Shown: in pieces, positions 49,921 through 59,555 of the stretch
Layout: each line of letters opens with the position of its first letter
Position numbering within the stretch: the stretch's first letter is position 1
NCBI RefSeq assembly: GCF_002914525.1
Contig: NZ_LODW01000139.1
Span: 62,001 to 126,000, forward strand
Reading direction: 5' to 3'
Length of the DNA stretch: 64,000 nt
DNA from: Rhizobium hidalgonense
Lineage (GTDB): Bacteria > Pseudomonadota > Alphaproteobacteria > Rhizobiales > Rhizobiaceae
Notes under the pieces: generated by a model
Seen by the model: the letters and a program-made list of their open reading frames with translations, nothing else
Told to the model about the DNA's origin: nothing
Databases searched by the model: none
Made by a program: the position numbers and the translations under genes

Positions 49921-50688
49921 CTAATAGAGCGAGCGGGCGAGCCGTTCGGCCGCCTGATCGAGATTGAGACCGCTATCGGCGGCGATGAGCGCATAGGCAA
50001 CCTCGCCGATCTGCCAATAGGCGGCTTCTGCTTTCTCAAGTGTGAGATGGCTGACCGGCTTCACCTCGAAGGCGCCCGGGCGGACGGCGAAGAGCGACAG
50101 CCGCTTACCATCCGACTGCACGATCGCCATCTCGACGCTGGGACCGAATTCGGACGGGAAGATCTGCACGTCGGCAACCTTCCAATCCCCAGGCAGTTCC
50201 GGCATCACGATCGCGGTGGCGGCGCGAATATCGTCGGCGCCTAAAATGCTTGGCCGTTGCGCAGGCATCGACTGGCGCAGCGCCGCGGTCTGATAGGCGC
50301 GGACGGCATCCTCGACATAGGCGGGGGCCGGCACGGAAGCCGACACTTCGGTCGCCGAGAAAGCGCCGAAGGAATTGTGCGCCACCCAGCCGGCGGTCAC
50401 CAGAATACCGACAGCGGCAATGCGCTGCATGGAATGGAAAATCCGGCCATAGGAAAGGCCCCGTTCCAGCCGGCGGGCAGCATCGCGGGTCTCGGGGCGG
50501 CCGAAGGCGCTTTCGCCGGCAAGCGCCAGGCGCAGCTCGCCTTTGACGCTCAGGTCGGCCATGACCTTTGCGGCAATCGCCGGGTGGTCGGAAAGATAGG
50601 ATTCCACCTGGATGCGGCGGGCGACATCGAGCTCGCCATCGACATAGGCGTCGAGATCGGCATCGAGGATCGGATCAATTGCTTTCAT
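49921..50688 (-). CDS. Anti-sigma factor (membrane)
   Basis: The protein has 255 residues. The N-terminal 80 residues have the anti-sigma domain pattern (LDADLDAYVDGELDVARRIQ, then a VESYLSDHP segment) without the zinc-binding Cys/His set. One membrane segment lies near residues 90-110 (IAAVGILVTAGWVAHNSFG), and the rest is periplasmic. It overlaps the ECF sigma gene by 14 bases and has GGAGGAG upstream. Confidence 0.87.
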   Translation of the reverse strand: MKAIDPILDADLDAYVDGELDVARRIQVESYLSDHPAIAAKVMADLSVKGELRLALAGESAFGRPETRDAARRLERGLSYGRIFHSMQRIAAVGILVTAGWVAHNSFGAFSATEVSASVPAPAYVEDAVRAYQTAALRQSMPAQRPSILGADDIRAATAIVMPELPGDWKVADVQIFPSEFGPSVEMAIVQSDGKRLSLFAVRPGAFEVKPVSHLTLEKAEAAYWQIGEVAYALIAADSGLNLDQAAERLARSLY

Positions 50689-51214
50689 TGCCGTCTCCTC
50701 CGATTAATCTCAGATGCGACTTGCGCGGCCTCTTCTCCTCGAATTCGCGCAGTTGCGCGCGGGCACGCGAGATGCGCGACATCAGCGTCCCGATAGGAAT
50801 GCCGAGCGAATTGGCGGCTTCCTGGTAGGAAAGGTCTTCGATCGCAACGAGATGCAGCGCTTCGCGCTGTTCCTCCGGCAGGTTGAAAAAGGCGTCGCGC
50901 ACCTGTTGCAGCCGTACCGCATGCTCCTGGCCGGCCGGCAGCGACTGTTCGGCCTCGACAGCCGCCTCGTCATGGCGGCGCGTCAGCGACCGGTTCTGGC
51001 GCAGACGGTCGATATGAGCATTGTGCAGGATGGAGAGCAGCCAAGTGCGCAGATTGCCGCCGCTGCGGAAGCTTTTTTTCTTCTCGAGGGCGCGCACAAG
51101 CGCATCGTGCACCAGATCCTCCACCTCGTCCGAATTACGCACCAGCGAGCGAGCGTAGCGCCTAAGCGCTGCAAGCTGGCCGATGACGTCGAAGGGGCGG
51201 TCTTTGCGTTCCAT
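50675..51214 (-). CDS. ECF-family RNA polymerase sigma factor
   Basis: The protein has 179 residues. Region 2 (LAALRRYARSLVRNSDEVED, LVHDALVRALEK) and region 4 (NLPEEQREALHLVAIEDLSY, IPIGTLMSRISRARAQLR) are complete. It is co-translated with a membrane anti-sigma factor, so it probably responds to an envelope signal. The start at ATG 51214 has no ribosome site, and a possible autoregulated promoter ends only eight bases upstream. Confidence 0.94.
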   Translation of the reverse strand: MERKDRPFDVIGQLAALRRYARSLVRNSDEVEDLVHDALVRALEKKKSFRSGGNLRTWLLSILHNAHIDRLRQNRSLTRRHDEAAVEAEQSLPAGQEHAVRLQQVRDAFFNLPEEQREALHLVAIEDLSYQEAANSLGIPIGTLMSRISRARAQLREFEEKRPRKSHLRLIGGDGNESN

Positions 51215-51221
51215 GATTGAG

Positions 51222-51249
51222 TATACGCAAGCGCGGTGGATTTTATTCC
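51222..51249 (-). promoter_or_regulatory. Candidate ECF-type promoter of the sigma operon
   Basis: GGAATA (51249-51244) and CGTATA (51227-51222) are separated by 16 bases. The first resembles the GGAA -35 box of ECF promoters. Transcription would begin at or very near the start codon, giving an almost leaderless mRNA. Confidence 0.4.
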
Positions 51250-51401
51250 AACCGACGCAAAAATATGTACGAGCCGAAGATCGCTGCCTGAAAAATGATC
51301 AAAATATCCTTCTCCAGCGGACGTGCACCTTAAATCGGCGATTGTTTATGACAATTACATGACAGATCATGACGCCGCTGATTTGTAGGGGAAAATCAAG
51401 A

Positions 51402-51710
51402 ATGAAGGAAAAGAAGCGGGTCTACGAAGCTCTCGTAGACGGCGCCATGGAAGGGCTGACGGATCAGGCGCTCTATGATTTCGTCAAGGCGCGTTGTCCA
51501 AACGCCACCAGCAAGAAGATCGTCCGGGCCTCGCTTCTCGCGCTCACCGATCCTCATCTCAGGGACCGCAATATTCTCGACGTAATCTACGCGCTGGCGA
51601 TCAAGCATCGGCTGGATGACGGCGTGCTGGATGATGGCGAGGACGAGGAGCTCGACGAGCGGGCTTGCGCCTCTCTGGCGGCCAACCAGAACATGCCGCA
51701 GCTTACCTGA
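51402..51710 (+). CDS. Small hypothetical protein
   Basis: The protein has 102 residues starting at ATG 51402, with AGGGG eleven bases upstream. It is helical and soluble (MKEKKRVYEALVDGAMEGL, DQALYDFVKARCPNATSKK) with an acidic tail (DDGEDEELDERA). I recognise no family. It is divergent from the ECF sigma gene, so the shared 187-bp gap could couple their control. Confidence 0.75.
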   Translation: MKEKKRVYEALVDGAMEGLTDQALYDFVKARCPNATSKKIVRASLLALTDPHLRDRNILDVIYALAIKHRLDDGVLDDGEDEELDERACASLAANQNMPQLT

Positions 51711-51738
51711 AGCGCGCCGTCTGCGTCTTCCGAAATGC

Positions 51739-52128
51739 TCAGGCACTGTGCGAAAGCTCTTCGAGGATCGGACAGTCCGGCCTGTCATTGCCGTGACAGG
51801 CATGCACGAGATGTTCGAGTGTGCGCCGCAGTTCGGAGAGCTCGCGGATCTTGCGGTCGATCTCCGAAAGCTTGCTCTCGGCGATATCCTTGACGTCGGC
51901 GCTCGCCCGGCTTTTGTCCTCGTAGAGCGCCAGCAATTGCCGGCATTCCTCGACGGAAAAGCCAAGGCCACGCGAGCGCTGCAGGAAGCGCAGCTTATGA
52001 ACGTCGGTCGCGGCATAATCGCGGTAGCCGTTTCCGCCTCTTTCGGGGCGGATGAGGCCGATATCCTCGTAATAGCGGATGGTCTTGGAAGGCAGGCCGG
52101 AACGTTCCGATGCTTCGCCGATATTCAT
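51739..52128 (-). CDS. hmrR: CueR/HmrR-type copper-responsive MerR regulator
   Basis: The protein has 129 residues. The N-terminal MerR helix-turn-helix reads MNIGEASERSGLPSKTIRYY. The metal-binding loop has the two cysteines of CueR proteins in HACHGNDRPDCPI. It follows actP by nine bases with AGGAGA upstream, so the two form one operon. It should activate the actP promoter at the inverted repeat at 54701-54721. Confidence 0.92.
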   Translation of the reverse strand: MNIGEASERSGLPSKTIRYYEDIGLIRPERGGNGYRDYAATDVHKLRFLQRSRGLGFSVEECRQLLALYEDKSRASADVKDIAESKLSEIDRKIRELSELRRTLEHLVHACHGNDRPDCPILEELSHSA

Positions 52129-52137
52129 CGCCGTCTC

Positions 52138-54657
52138 CTACAGTTTTGCAAAACGCAGTCTCAGCGCATTCGATATCACCGAGACCGACGAGAGGCTCAT
52201 CGCCGCCGCCGCGATCATCGGCGACAGCAACAGCCCGAAGACGGGATAGAGCACGCCGGCTGCGACCGGAACTCCGAGCGCATTATAGCCGAAGGCGAAG
52301 CCGAGATTCTGACGAATGTTGCGCATCGTTGCCTCTGCCAGCCGCCGCGCCCTGACGATGCCGGTGAGATCGCCCTTCACCAGGGTGATGCCGGCGCTTT
52401 CCATCGCAACGTCGGCGCCGGTGCCCATGGCGATGCCGACATCGGCGGCGGCGAGCGCCGGCGCGTCGTTGACGCCGTCTCCAGCCATGGCGATGACGGC
52501 ACCCTTGGCACGCAATTCGTCGATCAGCGCGCTTTTGCCCTCCGGCAGCATGTCGGCGCGGACCTCATCGATGCCGAGGCTCTTTGCCACCACATCCGCC
52601 GTGCGCTTGTTGTCACCCGTCGCCATGATGATCTTCAGGCCGCTGTCGTGCAGCGCCTTGATCGCGGCTGATGTCGTTGGCTTGATCCGGTCGGCAACGG
52701 CGACGAGGCCGGCAAGCGCGCCGTCGACCACCACGAACATCACCGTCTTGCCGTCGCCGCGCAGGGCTTCGGTCTTTTCGGTCAGCGCTGCCGGATCGAC
52801 GCCGAGATCCCCGAGCATTGCCGCATTCCCAAGCGCCACCGCCGTGCCGCCCGCAAGACCTTGAACGCCCTTGCCTGTCTTTGCGTCGAAACCGGTGACC
52901 TCGACGAAGGTAACGCCGCGCTCCTCGGCGCCTGAGACGATCGCTTCGGCGAGCGGATGTTCGGAACCGCGCTCCAGACTTGCCGCCAGCGACAGCAACC
53001 GGTCTTCAGCGACCCCGCTGACTGCGACGATGTCGGTAAGCTTCGGCTTGCCCTCGGTCAGCGTGCCCGTCTTGTCGACGATCAGCGTATCGACCTTGGA
53101 GAAACGCTCAAGCGCTTCGGCGTCCTTGATCAGCACGCCTTCGTGAGCGCCGCGCCCCGTCGCGATCATGATCGACATCGGCGTCGCCAGCCCGAGCGCG
53201 CAGGGGCAGGCGATGATCAGAACGGCGACGGCGGCAAGCAGCGCATTGGCCAGACTTGGCTCCGGGCCGACCGCGGCCCAGACGATGAAGGCAAGGATGG
53301 CCGCGACGACGACAGCCGGCACGAAGACCGCCGACACCCGGTCGACCGCACCCTGGATCGGCGCCCGCGAGCGCTGCGCCTTGGCGACCATATCGACGAT
53401 GCGCGACAGCACGGTGTCGGCGCCGACCTTCTCGGCCGACATCACGAGGCTGCCGTTTTTGTTGATCGTGCCGCCGGTCAGTCCGTCGCCTTTCGACTTC
53501 TCGACGGGCAGGGGCTCGCCTGTAATCATCGATTCATCGACGGTCGACTGGCCCTCGAGGACGGAGCCATCCACCGGCACACGTTCGCCCGGGCGCACGC
53601 GCAGCCGGTCGCCGGTCTGGATCTCGTCCACTTCAACGTCACTCTCGCTGCCATCGGCACCAATGCGGCGCGCCGTCTTCGGCGCGAGGTCAAGCAGAGC
53701 GCGGATCGCCGAACCGGTACGCTCGCGTGCCTTCAATTCCAGCACCTGGCCGACGAAGACGAGCGCGACGATGACGGCCGCCGCCTCGAAATAGACGGGA
53801 ACGGCCGCGCCGTGGCCGCGAAAACTCATCGGGAAAATGCCGGGCGCCAGCGTGGCGACGAGGCTGTAGACGTAGGCGGTGCCAACGCCGAGACCGATCA
53901 GCGTCCACATGTTGGGGCTGCGGTTGATGACGGACGATGAGGCGCGGCGGAAGAAGGGCAGCGCCGCCCAAAGCACCACCGGGCTCGCCAGCAGCAGTTC
54001 GATATAGGTCGCCAGCGGCTCACCGATCGTTTCCCGCAGCGGCAGGCCAAGCATCGGCCCCATGCCCAGCGCCAGCAGAGGCACGGCAAGGATGGCGCTG
54101 ACCCAAAGCCGTCTGGTGAAATCGACGAGCTCCGGGTTGGGACCGTCGTCGGCGGGAGGAATGCCCATCGGCTCGAGCGCCATGCCGCATTTCGGGCAGT
54201 CGCCGGGGCCATCACCGACCACCTCCGGATGCATTGGGCAGGTATAGAGCGTGCCCTTCGGCGTCGGCTTTGCTACCGGGCGCTTGCCGTCGCGATAGGC
54301 GGAGGGATCGGCTTCGAACTTCGTCTGGCAGGCGGCCGAGCAGAAGTAGAATTTCTCGCCCTCGACTTTCAGGAAATGTTTCGCGGTAGAACGATCGACG
54401 GTCATGCCGCAGACCGGATCCTTTGCGGTCAGGTAATCCTGCGGCTGAGCCGCAAACTTCGTCCGGCAGCCCTCCGAGCAGAAATGGTAGAGGCGGCCGC
54501 TGTGATCGAGCGAGGGTTTGCCGACTTCCGGATCAACGGTCATGCCGCAGACCGGATCACGGGTCATGACGCCGGCAGTGTTTTCCCTGCCATGGCTGCT
54601 GCAGCTGTGGTCGTCGCTGTGGCCGTGATGATGATCGTGGTCATGTTTGATACTCAT
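52138..54657 (-). CDS. actP: Copper-exporting P1B-type ATPase
   Basis: The protein has 839 residues. The N-terminus is His-rich (HDHDHHHGHSDDH) and carries two YHS domains (DPVCGMTVDPEV, DPVCGMTVDRST) and a heavy-metal-binding segment (YTCPMHPEV, CPKCGMALE) in place of the usual GMTCxxC domain. The pump core has eight membrane segments, the CPC motif in IIACPCALGLATP, the phosphorylation site DKTGTLTEG, the HP motif in SEHPLAEAI and GDGVNDAPAL. It exports monovalent copper. AGGAGA precedes ATG 54657. In R. leguminosarum the homologous actP-hmrR pair supports copper and acid tolerance. Confidence 0.95.
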   Translation of the reverse strand: MSIKHDHDHHHGHSDDHSCSSHGRENTAGVMTRDPVCGMTVDPEVGKPSLDHSGRLYHFCSEGCRTKFAAQPQDYLTAKDPVCGMTVDRSTAKHFLKVEGEKFYFCSAACQTKFEADPSAYRDGKRPVAKPTPKGTLYTCPMHPEVVGDGPGDCPKCGMALEPMGIPPADDGPNPELVDFTRRLWVSAILAVPLLALGMGPMLGLPLRETIGEPLATYIELLLASPVVLWAALPFFRRASSSVINRSPNMWTLIGLGVGTAYVYSLVATLAPGIFPMSFRGHGAAVPVYFEAAAVIVALVFVGQVLELKARERTGSAIRALLDLAPKTARRIGADGSESDVEVDEIQTGDRLRVRPGERVPVDGSVLEGQSTVDESMITGEPLPVEKSKGDGLTGGTINKNGSLVMSAEKVGADTVLSRIVDMVAKAQRSRAPIQGAVDRVSAVFVPAVVVAAILAFIVWAAVGPEPSLANALLAAVAVLIIACPCALGLATPMSIMIATGRGAHEGVLIKDAEALERFSKVDTLIVDKTGTLTEGKPKLTDIVAVSGVAEDRLLSLAASLERGSEHPLAEAIVSGAEERGVTFVEVTGFDAKTGKGVQGLAGGTAVALGNAAMLGDLGVDPAALTEKTEALRGDGKTVMFVVVDGALAGLVAVADRIKPTTSAAIKALHDSGLKIIMATGDNKRTADVVAKSLGIDEVRADMLPEGKSALIDELRAKGAVIAMAGDGVNDAPALAAADVGIAMGTGADVAMESAGITLVKGDLTGIVRARRLAEATMRNIRQNLGFAFGYNALGVPVAAGVLYPVFGLLLSPMIAAAAMSLSSVSVISNALRLRFAKL

Positions 54658-54700
54658 GGCTATCTCCTATGCCCCAGGGGGCAGTTGGAGAGGCTTATCC

Positions 54701-54721
54701 ACCTTCCAGCAACTGGAAGGT
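54701..54721. promoter_or_regulatory. CueR/HmrR operator in the actP promoter
   Basis: The 9-bp arms ACCTTCCAG and CTGGAAGGT are perfect inverted repeats around a three-base spacer. On the minus strand, TTGACC and GATAAG are 19 bp apart around it, the long spacer typical of promoters that MerR proteins activate by twisting. Confidence 0.9.
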
Positions 54722-54780
54722 CAAGTGCTATTTTTTGACAAGACGGTTTTTTCGAAGGCCGTCTGTCTCGCGCCCGATCC

Positions 54781-57390
54781 TCAGATCGGGCTGATCAGCG
54801 CAACCGGCTGGCTGCCGAGCAGGGCAGCGATCGCAATGCTTCCGCCGGGCTCGATCGTCTTTCCGGTCACCAGATCCGCTTTCAGCCCGTGAAGAGGGGA
54901 GGGGACGGCGATTGCGGTATCCTCCCAGAATTCCGGGCCGGCAAAAAGCACGCCGGGATCGAGCCAGCCGAACATCAGCCGGGGTGCGGCGACAATCGCG
55001 AAATTATCCTTATGCACCCGGGCAAATGCCAGCACGTGCTCGCGTCGGCTGCCCGTCACCTTCAGCGGCAGATAATCGCCTTTGGCAAAGAGAGCCGCTT
55101 GCCGCTGACGCAGCTGCAGGCCGATTGCGACGATGCGCTGCTTCAACGCGGCCGCCTGAAGCTTGGCGATCGGCCCGGCTTCATAAAGCCAGGCCGCCAG
55201 CCTGATATGATCGACCGGCCGGCGGTTGTCGGGATCGACGAGGCTGAAATCGAAACCCTCGGAGCCCTGGTAGATGTCGGGGATGCCGGGCGCGGTCAGC
55301 TTGAGGAGCGTCTGCGACAGGCTGTTGAGGTAGCCCGCCGCGATAAAGGGTTGCAGCGCCCTTTCGAAATCTTCGAGGAAGGCGTCATTCTCGGGCGAAA
55401 CCAGCGCCGCCGCATATGCCGTCACCGCTTCTTCGTAAGCGGCATCCTGTTCGATCCAGCCGGTATGGAGTTTTGCCTCGCGCACCGCCTTGACCGCGTA
55501 ATCGGTGAAGCGCTCGCGAAATTCTTCCGTCTGCCCGCGGTCGAAATCCTCCGGCCAGGCGCCGGCCAGCGCCTGATAGAGCATCCATTCGACATTCGGC
55601 TCCGGTGCCGCGCCATCCGACAGATCTTTAAGCCAGGAGCGGTTCATCTCACGCCAGCGCTCTGCCGCCTGCACGAACACATCCGCGCCCTCACTCAAAG
55701 CATAGAGCCTGGCGCGCGCATCCTCACCGCGTTTGGTGTCGTGGGTGGCGCTTGCCGACAGCCCATGCGGCTGCAGCCGCGCCCGCTCGGCCATGCGGCG
55801 ATGGAATCCCTCCGGGCCATCAGGCGCCTTGCCGGGTTCGCCGCCGACTTCGTTTGCGGCAAGCAGTCTGTTGTAGCGATAGAACAGCGTATCCTCCGTC
55901 GCCTTCGCCATCACAGGCCCGCTCAATTGCTGGAAACGGATGCGAAACTCGTGGGCCGCATCCCCCTCGACCTTGCCTTCCAGAAGCTTCAGTACATGGT
56001 CGAGCGCACGCCGATCATCGAGCTGCGCCATGACTTGCGATGCGGTGGTGGCAAGCACGGCTGAATCCTGCCAGGCGAGCGGGCCGCCGTCGCCATAAGT
56101 GCGATAGACGGGAAAGGCGATCAGCAGCTCGCTGAGCGCGGCGGCGATCGCGTTGCTTTTCAAATCGGGAAAAATGCCGGCTGCGATCGATACCAGCCTG
56201 CCGGTCTCGCCGGCGAAATTACGCTCGACCATCAGTCGCTTGGCAAGCCGCCGGCCATCGTCGAGATCACCCGTCTCTCCGGCGAGCCTGCGATAGGCAT
56301 CGTCCAATATCCGCAGGCCGCCGCCGTCGACGAAGAGTTCGCTCAGCGCAGCGATGAATTCATAGCCGGTGGTGCCGGCGACCGGCCAGCTTTCCGGCAA
56401 GACCTCGGCGGGGCCGAGGATCTTTTCGACGACGATGTAGGTGTCCGGTCCGACGGCTGCCCTCAGCCTGTCGAGATAGGCCTTGGGCTCAGCGAGCCCG
56501 TCGACATGGTCGATGCGCAGGCCCTGCACCTTGCCATGGCGCACCAGCTCGATCGTCAACCGGTGGAGATCTTCGAACACGAAGGGATCTTCGACGCGGG
56601 TGCCGACCAGCCCGGTCACCTCAAAAAAACGGCGATAGCTCAGATGCCGCGCCGCTTCCTTCCAATAAATGAGCCGCCAATGCTGTGCCTCATGCAGGCT
56701 TTGGAGGAAATCGTGATCGGCCGAGACATCCTCGAGTTTTTGCCGGAGAAGTGCCCGGTCGCCGCCTTCGAAGAGAATGTCGCGCATGGCGCGGGCGAAG
56801 TCCTCGCCGGAGGTTGTGGCTGCGGCCTCCGCCATTCTCGTAGCCACCGGATCGTCGAGCCGGTTTGCGATCGCGCCGTAACTGCGGGGGGTCAGCGGCA
56901 GCAGCGTTTCGAAATAGGCTAAGGCGAAGTTGCCGTGGGTTTCGTCGAGGGCGATGCGTAGCTCGCCGGCGGCGAGCGCCGCCTCGAAATCCTGGCCGAG
57001 CTGCGGCAGGGTCAGCGGCTCGCTCCAGTCGATATCGAAATGTCTGGCATAGGCGCTCCGCGGGCCGAAGGCCAGCACGTCGCGCCACCAGCCGTTCTCA
57101 GGCGAAGCGGCCATGTGGTTCGGAACGATGTCGAGGATCAGCCCCATGCTAGCCGCGGCGAGACTCTCCGTCAGCCGCTCGAACCCCGCCCGGCCGCCGA
57201 GCGCCGGGTCGATTTCATTGGCGTCAGTGACGTCATAGCCATGGGTCGAGCCGCTGACGGCGGTGAAGATCGGTGAGGCGTAGAGGTGGCTGATACCGAG
57301 TGTCTTGAGATAGGGGACGAGGGCGCAGGCACGATCGAAGGTCATGCCGTTGCGGAATTGTATCCGGTAGGTCGCTGTCGGAAGTGACAT
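54781..57390 (-). CDS. treY: Malto-oligosyltrehalose synthase
   Basis: The protein has 869 residues of the GH13 family. The opening PTATYRIQFRNGMTFDRA and HLYASPIF, GSTHGYDV, DIVPNHMA, GLRIDHVDGL (nucleophile Asp), VVEKIL and SATHDTKRGEDARARL match TreY. It turns the reducing end of a maltodextrin into a trehalose unit, which TreZ later releases. No treZ or treX is in the window. The gene follows pbpC by 83 bp on the same strand. Confidence 0.95.
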   Translation of the reverse strand: MSLPTATYRIQFRNGMTFDRACALVPYLKTLGISHLYASPIFTAVSGSTHGYDVTDANEIDPALGGRAGFERLTESLAAASMGLILDIVPNHMAASPENGWWRDVLAFGPRSAYARHFDIDWSEPLTLPQLGQDFEAALAAGELRIALDETHGNFALAYFETLLPLTPRSYGAIANRLDDPVATRMAEAAATTSGEDFARAMRDILFEGGDRALLRQKLEDVSADHDFLQSLHEAQHWRLIYWKEAARHLSYRRFFEVTGLVGTRVEDPFVFEDLHRLTIELVRHGKVQGLRIDHVDGLAEPKAYLDRLRAAVGPDTYIVVEKILGPAEVLPESWPVAGTTGYEFIAALSELFVDGGGLRILDDAYRRLAGETGDLDDGRRLAKRLMVERNFAGETGRLVSIAAGIFPDLKSNAIAAALSELLIAFPVYRTYGDGGPLAWQDSAVLATTASQVMAQLDDRRALDHVLKLLEGKVEGDAAHEFRIRFQQLSGPVMAKATEDTLFYRYNRLLAANEVGGEPGKAPDGPEGFHRRMAERARLQPHGLSASATHDTKRGEDARARLYALSEGADVFVQAAERWREMNRSWLKDLSDGAAPEPNVEWMLYQALAGAWPEDFDRGQTEEFRERFTDYAVKAVREAKLHTGWIEQDAAYEEAVTAYAAALVSPENDAFLEDFERALQPFIAAGYLNSLSQTLLKLTAPGIPDIYQGSEGFDFSLVDPDNRRPVDHIRLAAWLYEAGPIAKLQAAALKQRIVAIGLQLRQRQAALFAKGDYLPLKVTGSRREHVLAFARVHKDNFAIVAAPRLMFGWLDPGVLFAGPEFWEDTAIAVPSPLHGLKADLVTGKTIEPGGSIAIAALLGSQPVALISPI

Positions 57391-57473
57391 GAGGCCGTCT
57401 GACGTTGGAGGAAGGCCTTCTTCAACGGTTGTGGCCGTGTTTTTGTTCCCTCGTGATGCCGGCGTTTTACCCG

Positions 57474-59555
57474 CTAGTCGATGAAAACGCCCACGCTGGC
57501 CGCCCGTCCGGCCGAGTCAATGACGGTCAGTTTCGAGTAGCCGCCGCCGTCGGGCAGCCATTGCTGGGTGCGGCGGCGGGAGAGATCGGGCAGCGGCTTG
57601 CCGTTGGCAAGCCAGCGGAATGGGGCGCGGCCGCCTTGCAGCTTCAGCATCAGCGGTGACAGGTCGCCTGCTCCGGCGCCGAGATCGATATGGGCGCCCT
57701 CAGGGGGATAGACGATCTGCGGCGCGGGCTCACGGCCGGAGGCGACGAGCAGGCCGCTGGCATTCAGCGCAAAACGCCGCTGGCTGATCGGCAGCTCGGA
57801 TTGGGCGATGCGCACCGCACCCGCCGGCGGGCGGGGCAGCGGCGTGGTTGATATGCCGGATTTGGCGAAAGCCTCGAACAGGATAGGTGCGGCGGTGCCA
57901 TAGCCGGTCAAACCCGGAACGGCGCTGTTGTCGGGCCGTCCGACCCAGACGCCGAGCACATAACGCCCGTCATAACCGACCGACCAGGCGTCGCGATAGC
58001 CGTAGCTCGTACCGGTCTTGTAGGCGATGCCGCGCTGCGGCGCGCCGGCGGGGGGAATGACGCCGGAGAGAATATCGGCGACGTTCCAGACGGCGACCGG
58101 CTCAAGCAGCGCTTCGCCATCGAGCTCGGCCGGTTGGCCGGTGATGCCGTCGCCGAGCCTTGCCGGCTGGCCGCGATTGGCGAGCGCCGTATAGAGCTGC
58201 ACCAGATCCTTCAGGGTGATGCCGATGCCGCCAAGACCGATCGCCAGTCCCGGCGTCTCGTTCGGCGGCAGGACCGGGCGCACCTCGGCACGGCGGAAGC
58301 GCACCAGCAGCCGCGATGGTCCGACGGCGTCGAGCAGCTTGACGGCCGGCACGTTCAAGGAGAGCTGCAGCGCCTCTCGGACAGTAACGTCGCCCTGATA
58401 GCTCATGTCGAAATTGCGCGGCCGGTAGCCGAAGAAATCGGCCGGCCGGTCCTCGATGATCGTCTCCTGCGAGACGAGCCCTTGCTCGAAGGCGAGCCCG
58501 TAGATGAAGGGCTTCAGCGTTGAACCGGGCGAGCGGTTGACGCGTGTCATGTCGATCCAGCCGGAGCGGCTGGCGTCGAAATAATCGGCCGAGCCGACCT
58601 CGCCGACGATTGCGCCGGTCTGAGCATCCGCCATCACCATGGCGAGCGAAAGCTTCGGCCCGAGCTTCATCGCCGCCGTCCGCGCCACCGATTCCAGCCC
58701 CTGCTGCACCTGTTTCTTCAAGGTCGTCTGGTGCTTGAGGACATCAGACTCCTTGCGCAATGCGGCTTCGGCGACATGGGCGGCCAGCGCCGGCAATTGC
58801 AGGCGCCGCGGCGGGATGGCGACAGCCTCGGCCCGCTCCGCCTCGCCGTCGCCGACGGCTTCGGCCACGGCGACACGCTCGAGCACGCGCTTGCGCGCCT
58901 CTTGCGCCGCCTTAAGATTGCGGTCCGGCCGGCGCCGTTCCGGCAATTGCGGCAGGGCGACGAGCAGGGCGGCTTCCGCGACCGTCAGCCGCCGCGGCTC
59001 CTTGCCGAAATAGGCAAGGCTTGCGGCGCGCACGCCTTCGAGATTACCGCCATAGGGCGCATGGGTGAGATAGAGGTCGAGGATCTGCTCTTTCGACAAC
59101 CGCCGTTCGATCTGCACGGCGCGGACAAGCTGCAGCAGTTTTGCCGATAGCGAGCGTCCGGCCCGCGGCTCGATCAGCCGCGCCACCTGCATCGACAGCG
59201 TCGAGGCGCCGGAAACGATGCGGCCGTTGCGGATGAATTGCGTGGCTGCCCGCCCGAGCGCCCAGGCGTCGACGCCGTCGTGGTCGTAGAAACGCTGATC
59301 CTCATAAGCGATCAGCATGCGCAGGAATTGCGGATCGATGTCGGCGACCGTGGTCTTCAGCCGCCAGCGGCCTTCCGAAGTCGCGAAAGCGCGCAGCAAT
59401 TGCCCGTCGGCATCCAGCACCTCGGCGGAAACCACGTCCGCTTTCGCGAGCGGCGGCGGAAAGGCCTTGTCGGCGGCGTCAAGCGCAAAGAGGGCCGCGC
59501 CGGCAAGAAGGATGCCGGCGGCGGACCCAATCACAAACTTGTGCCACAGCCTCAT
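57474..59555 (-). CDS. pbpC: Penicillin-binding protein 1C
   Basis: The protein has 693 residues. A membrane anchor (residues 7-28) is followed by the GT51 transglycosylase with its catalytic glutamate in IAYEDQRFYDHDGVD and GASTLSMQVARL. The transpeptidase has SPGSTLKP, SLN and KTGTS, and a C-terminal PBP1C-type domain follows. It polymerises peptidoglycan in the periplasm. Its start codon shares a base with the alpha-2-macroglobulin stop (TAATG), a pairing common in proteobacteria. Confidence 0.95.
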   Translation of the reverse strand: MRLWHKFVIGSAAGILLAGAALFALDAADKAFPPPLAKADVVSAEVLDADGQLLRAFATSEGRWRLKTTVADIDPQFLRMLIAYEDQRFYDHDGVDAWALGRAATQFIRNGRIVSGASTLSMQVARLIEPRAGRSLSAKLLQLVRAVQIERRLSKEQILDLYLTHAPYGGNLEGVRAASLAYFGKEPRRLTVAEAALLVALPQLPERRRPDRNLKAAQEARKRVLERVAVAEAVGDGEAERAEAVAIPPRRLQLPALAAHVAEAALRKESDVLKHQTTLKKQVQQGLESVARTAAMKLGPKLSLAMVMADAQTGAIVGEVGSADYFDASRSGWIDMTRVNRSPGSTLKPFIYGLAFEQGLVSQETIIEDRPADFFGYRPRNFDMSYQGDVTVREALQLSLNVPAVKLLDAVGPSRLLVRFRRAEVRPVLPPNETPGLAIGLGGIGITLKDLVQLYTALANRGQPARLGDGITGQPAELDGEALLEPVAVWNVADILSGVIPPAGAPQRGIAYKTGTSYGYRDAWSVGYDGRYVLGVWVGRPDNSAVPGLTGYGTAAPILFEAFAKSGISTTPLPRPPAGAVRIAQSELPISQRRFALNASGLLVASGREPAPQIVYPPEGAHIDLGAGAGDLSPLMLKLQGGRAPFRWLANGKPLPDLSRRRTQQWLPDGGGYSKLTVIDSAGRAASVGVFID

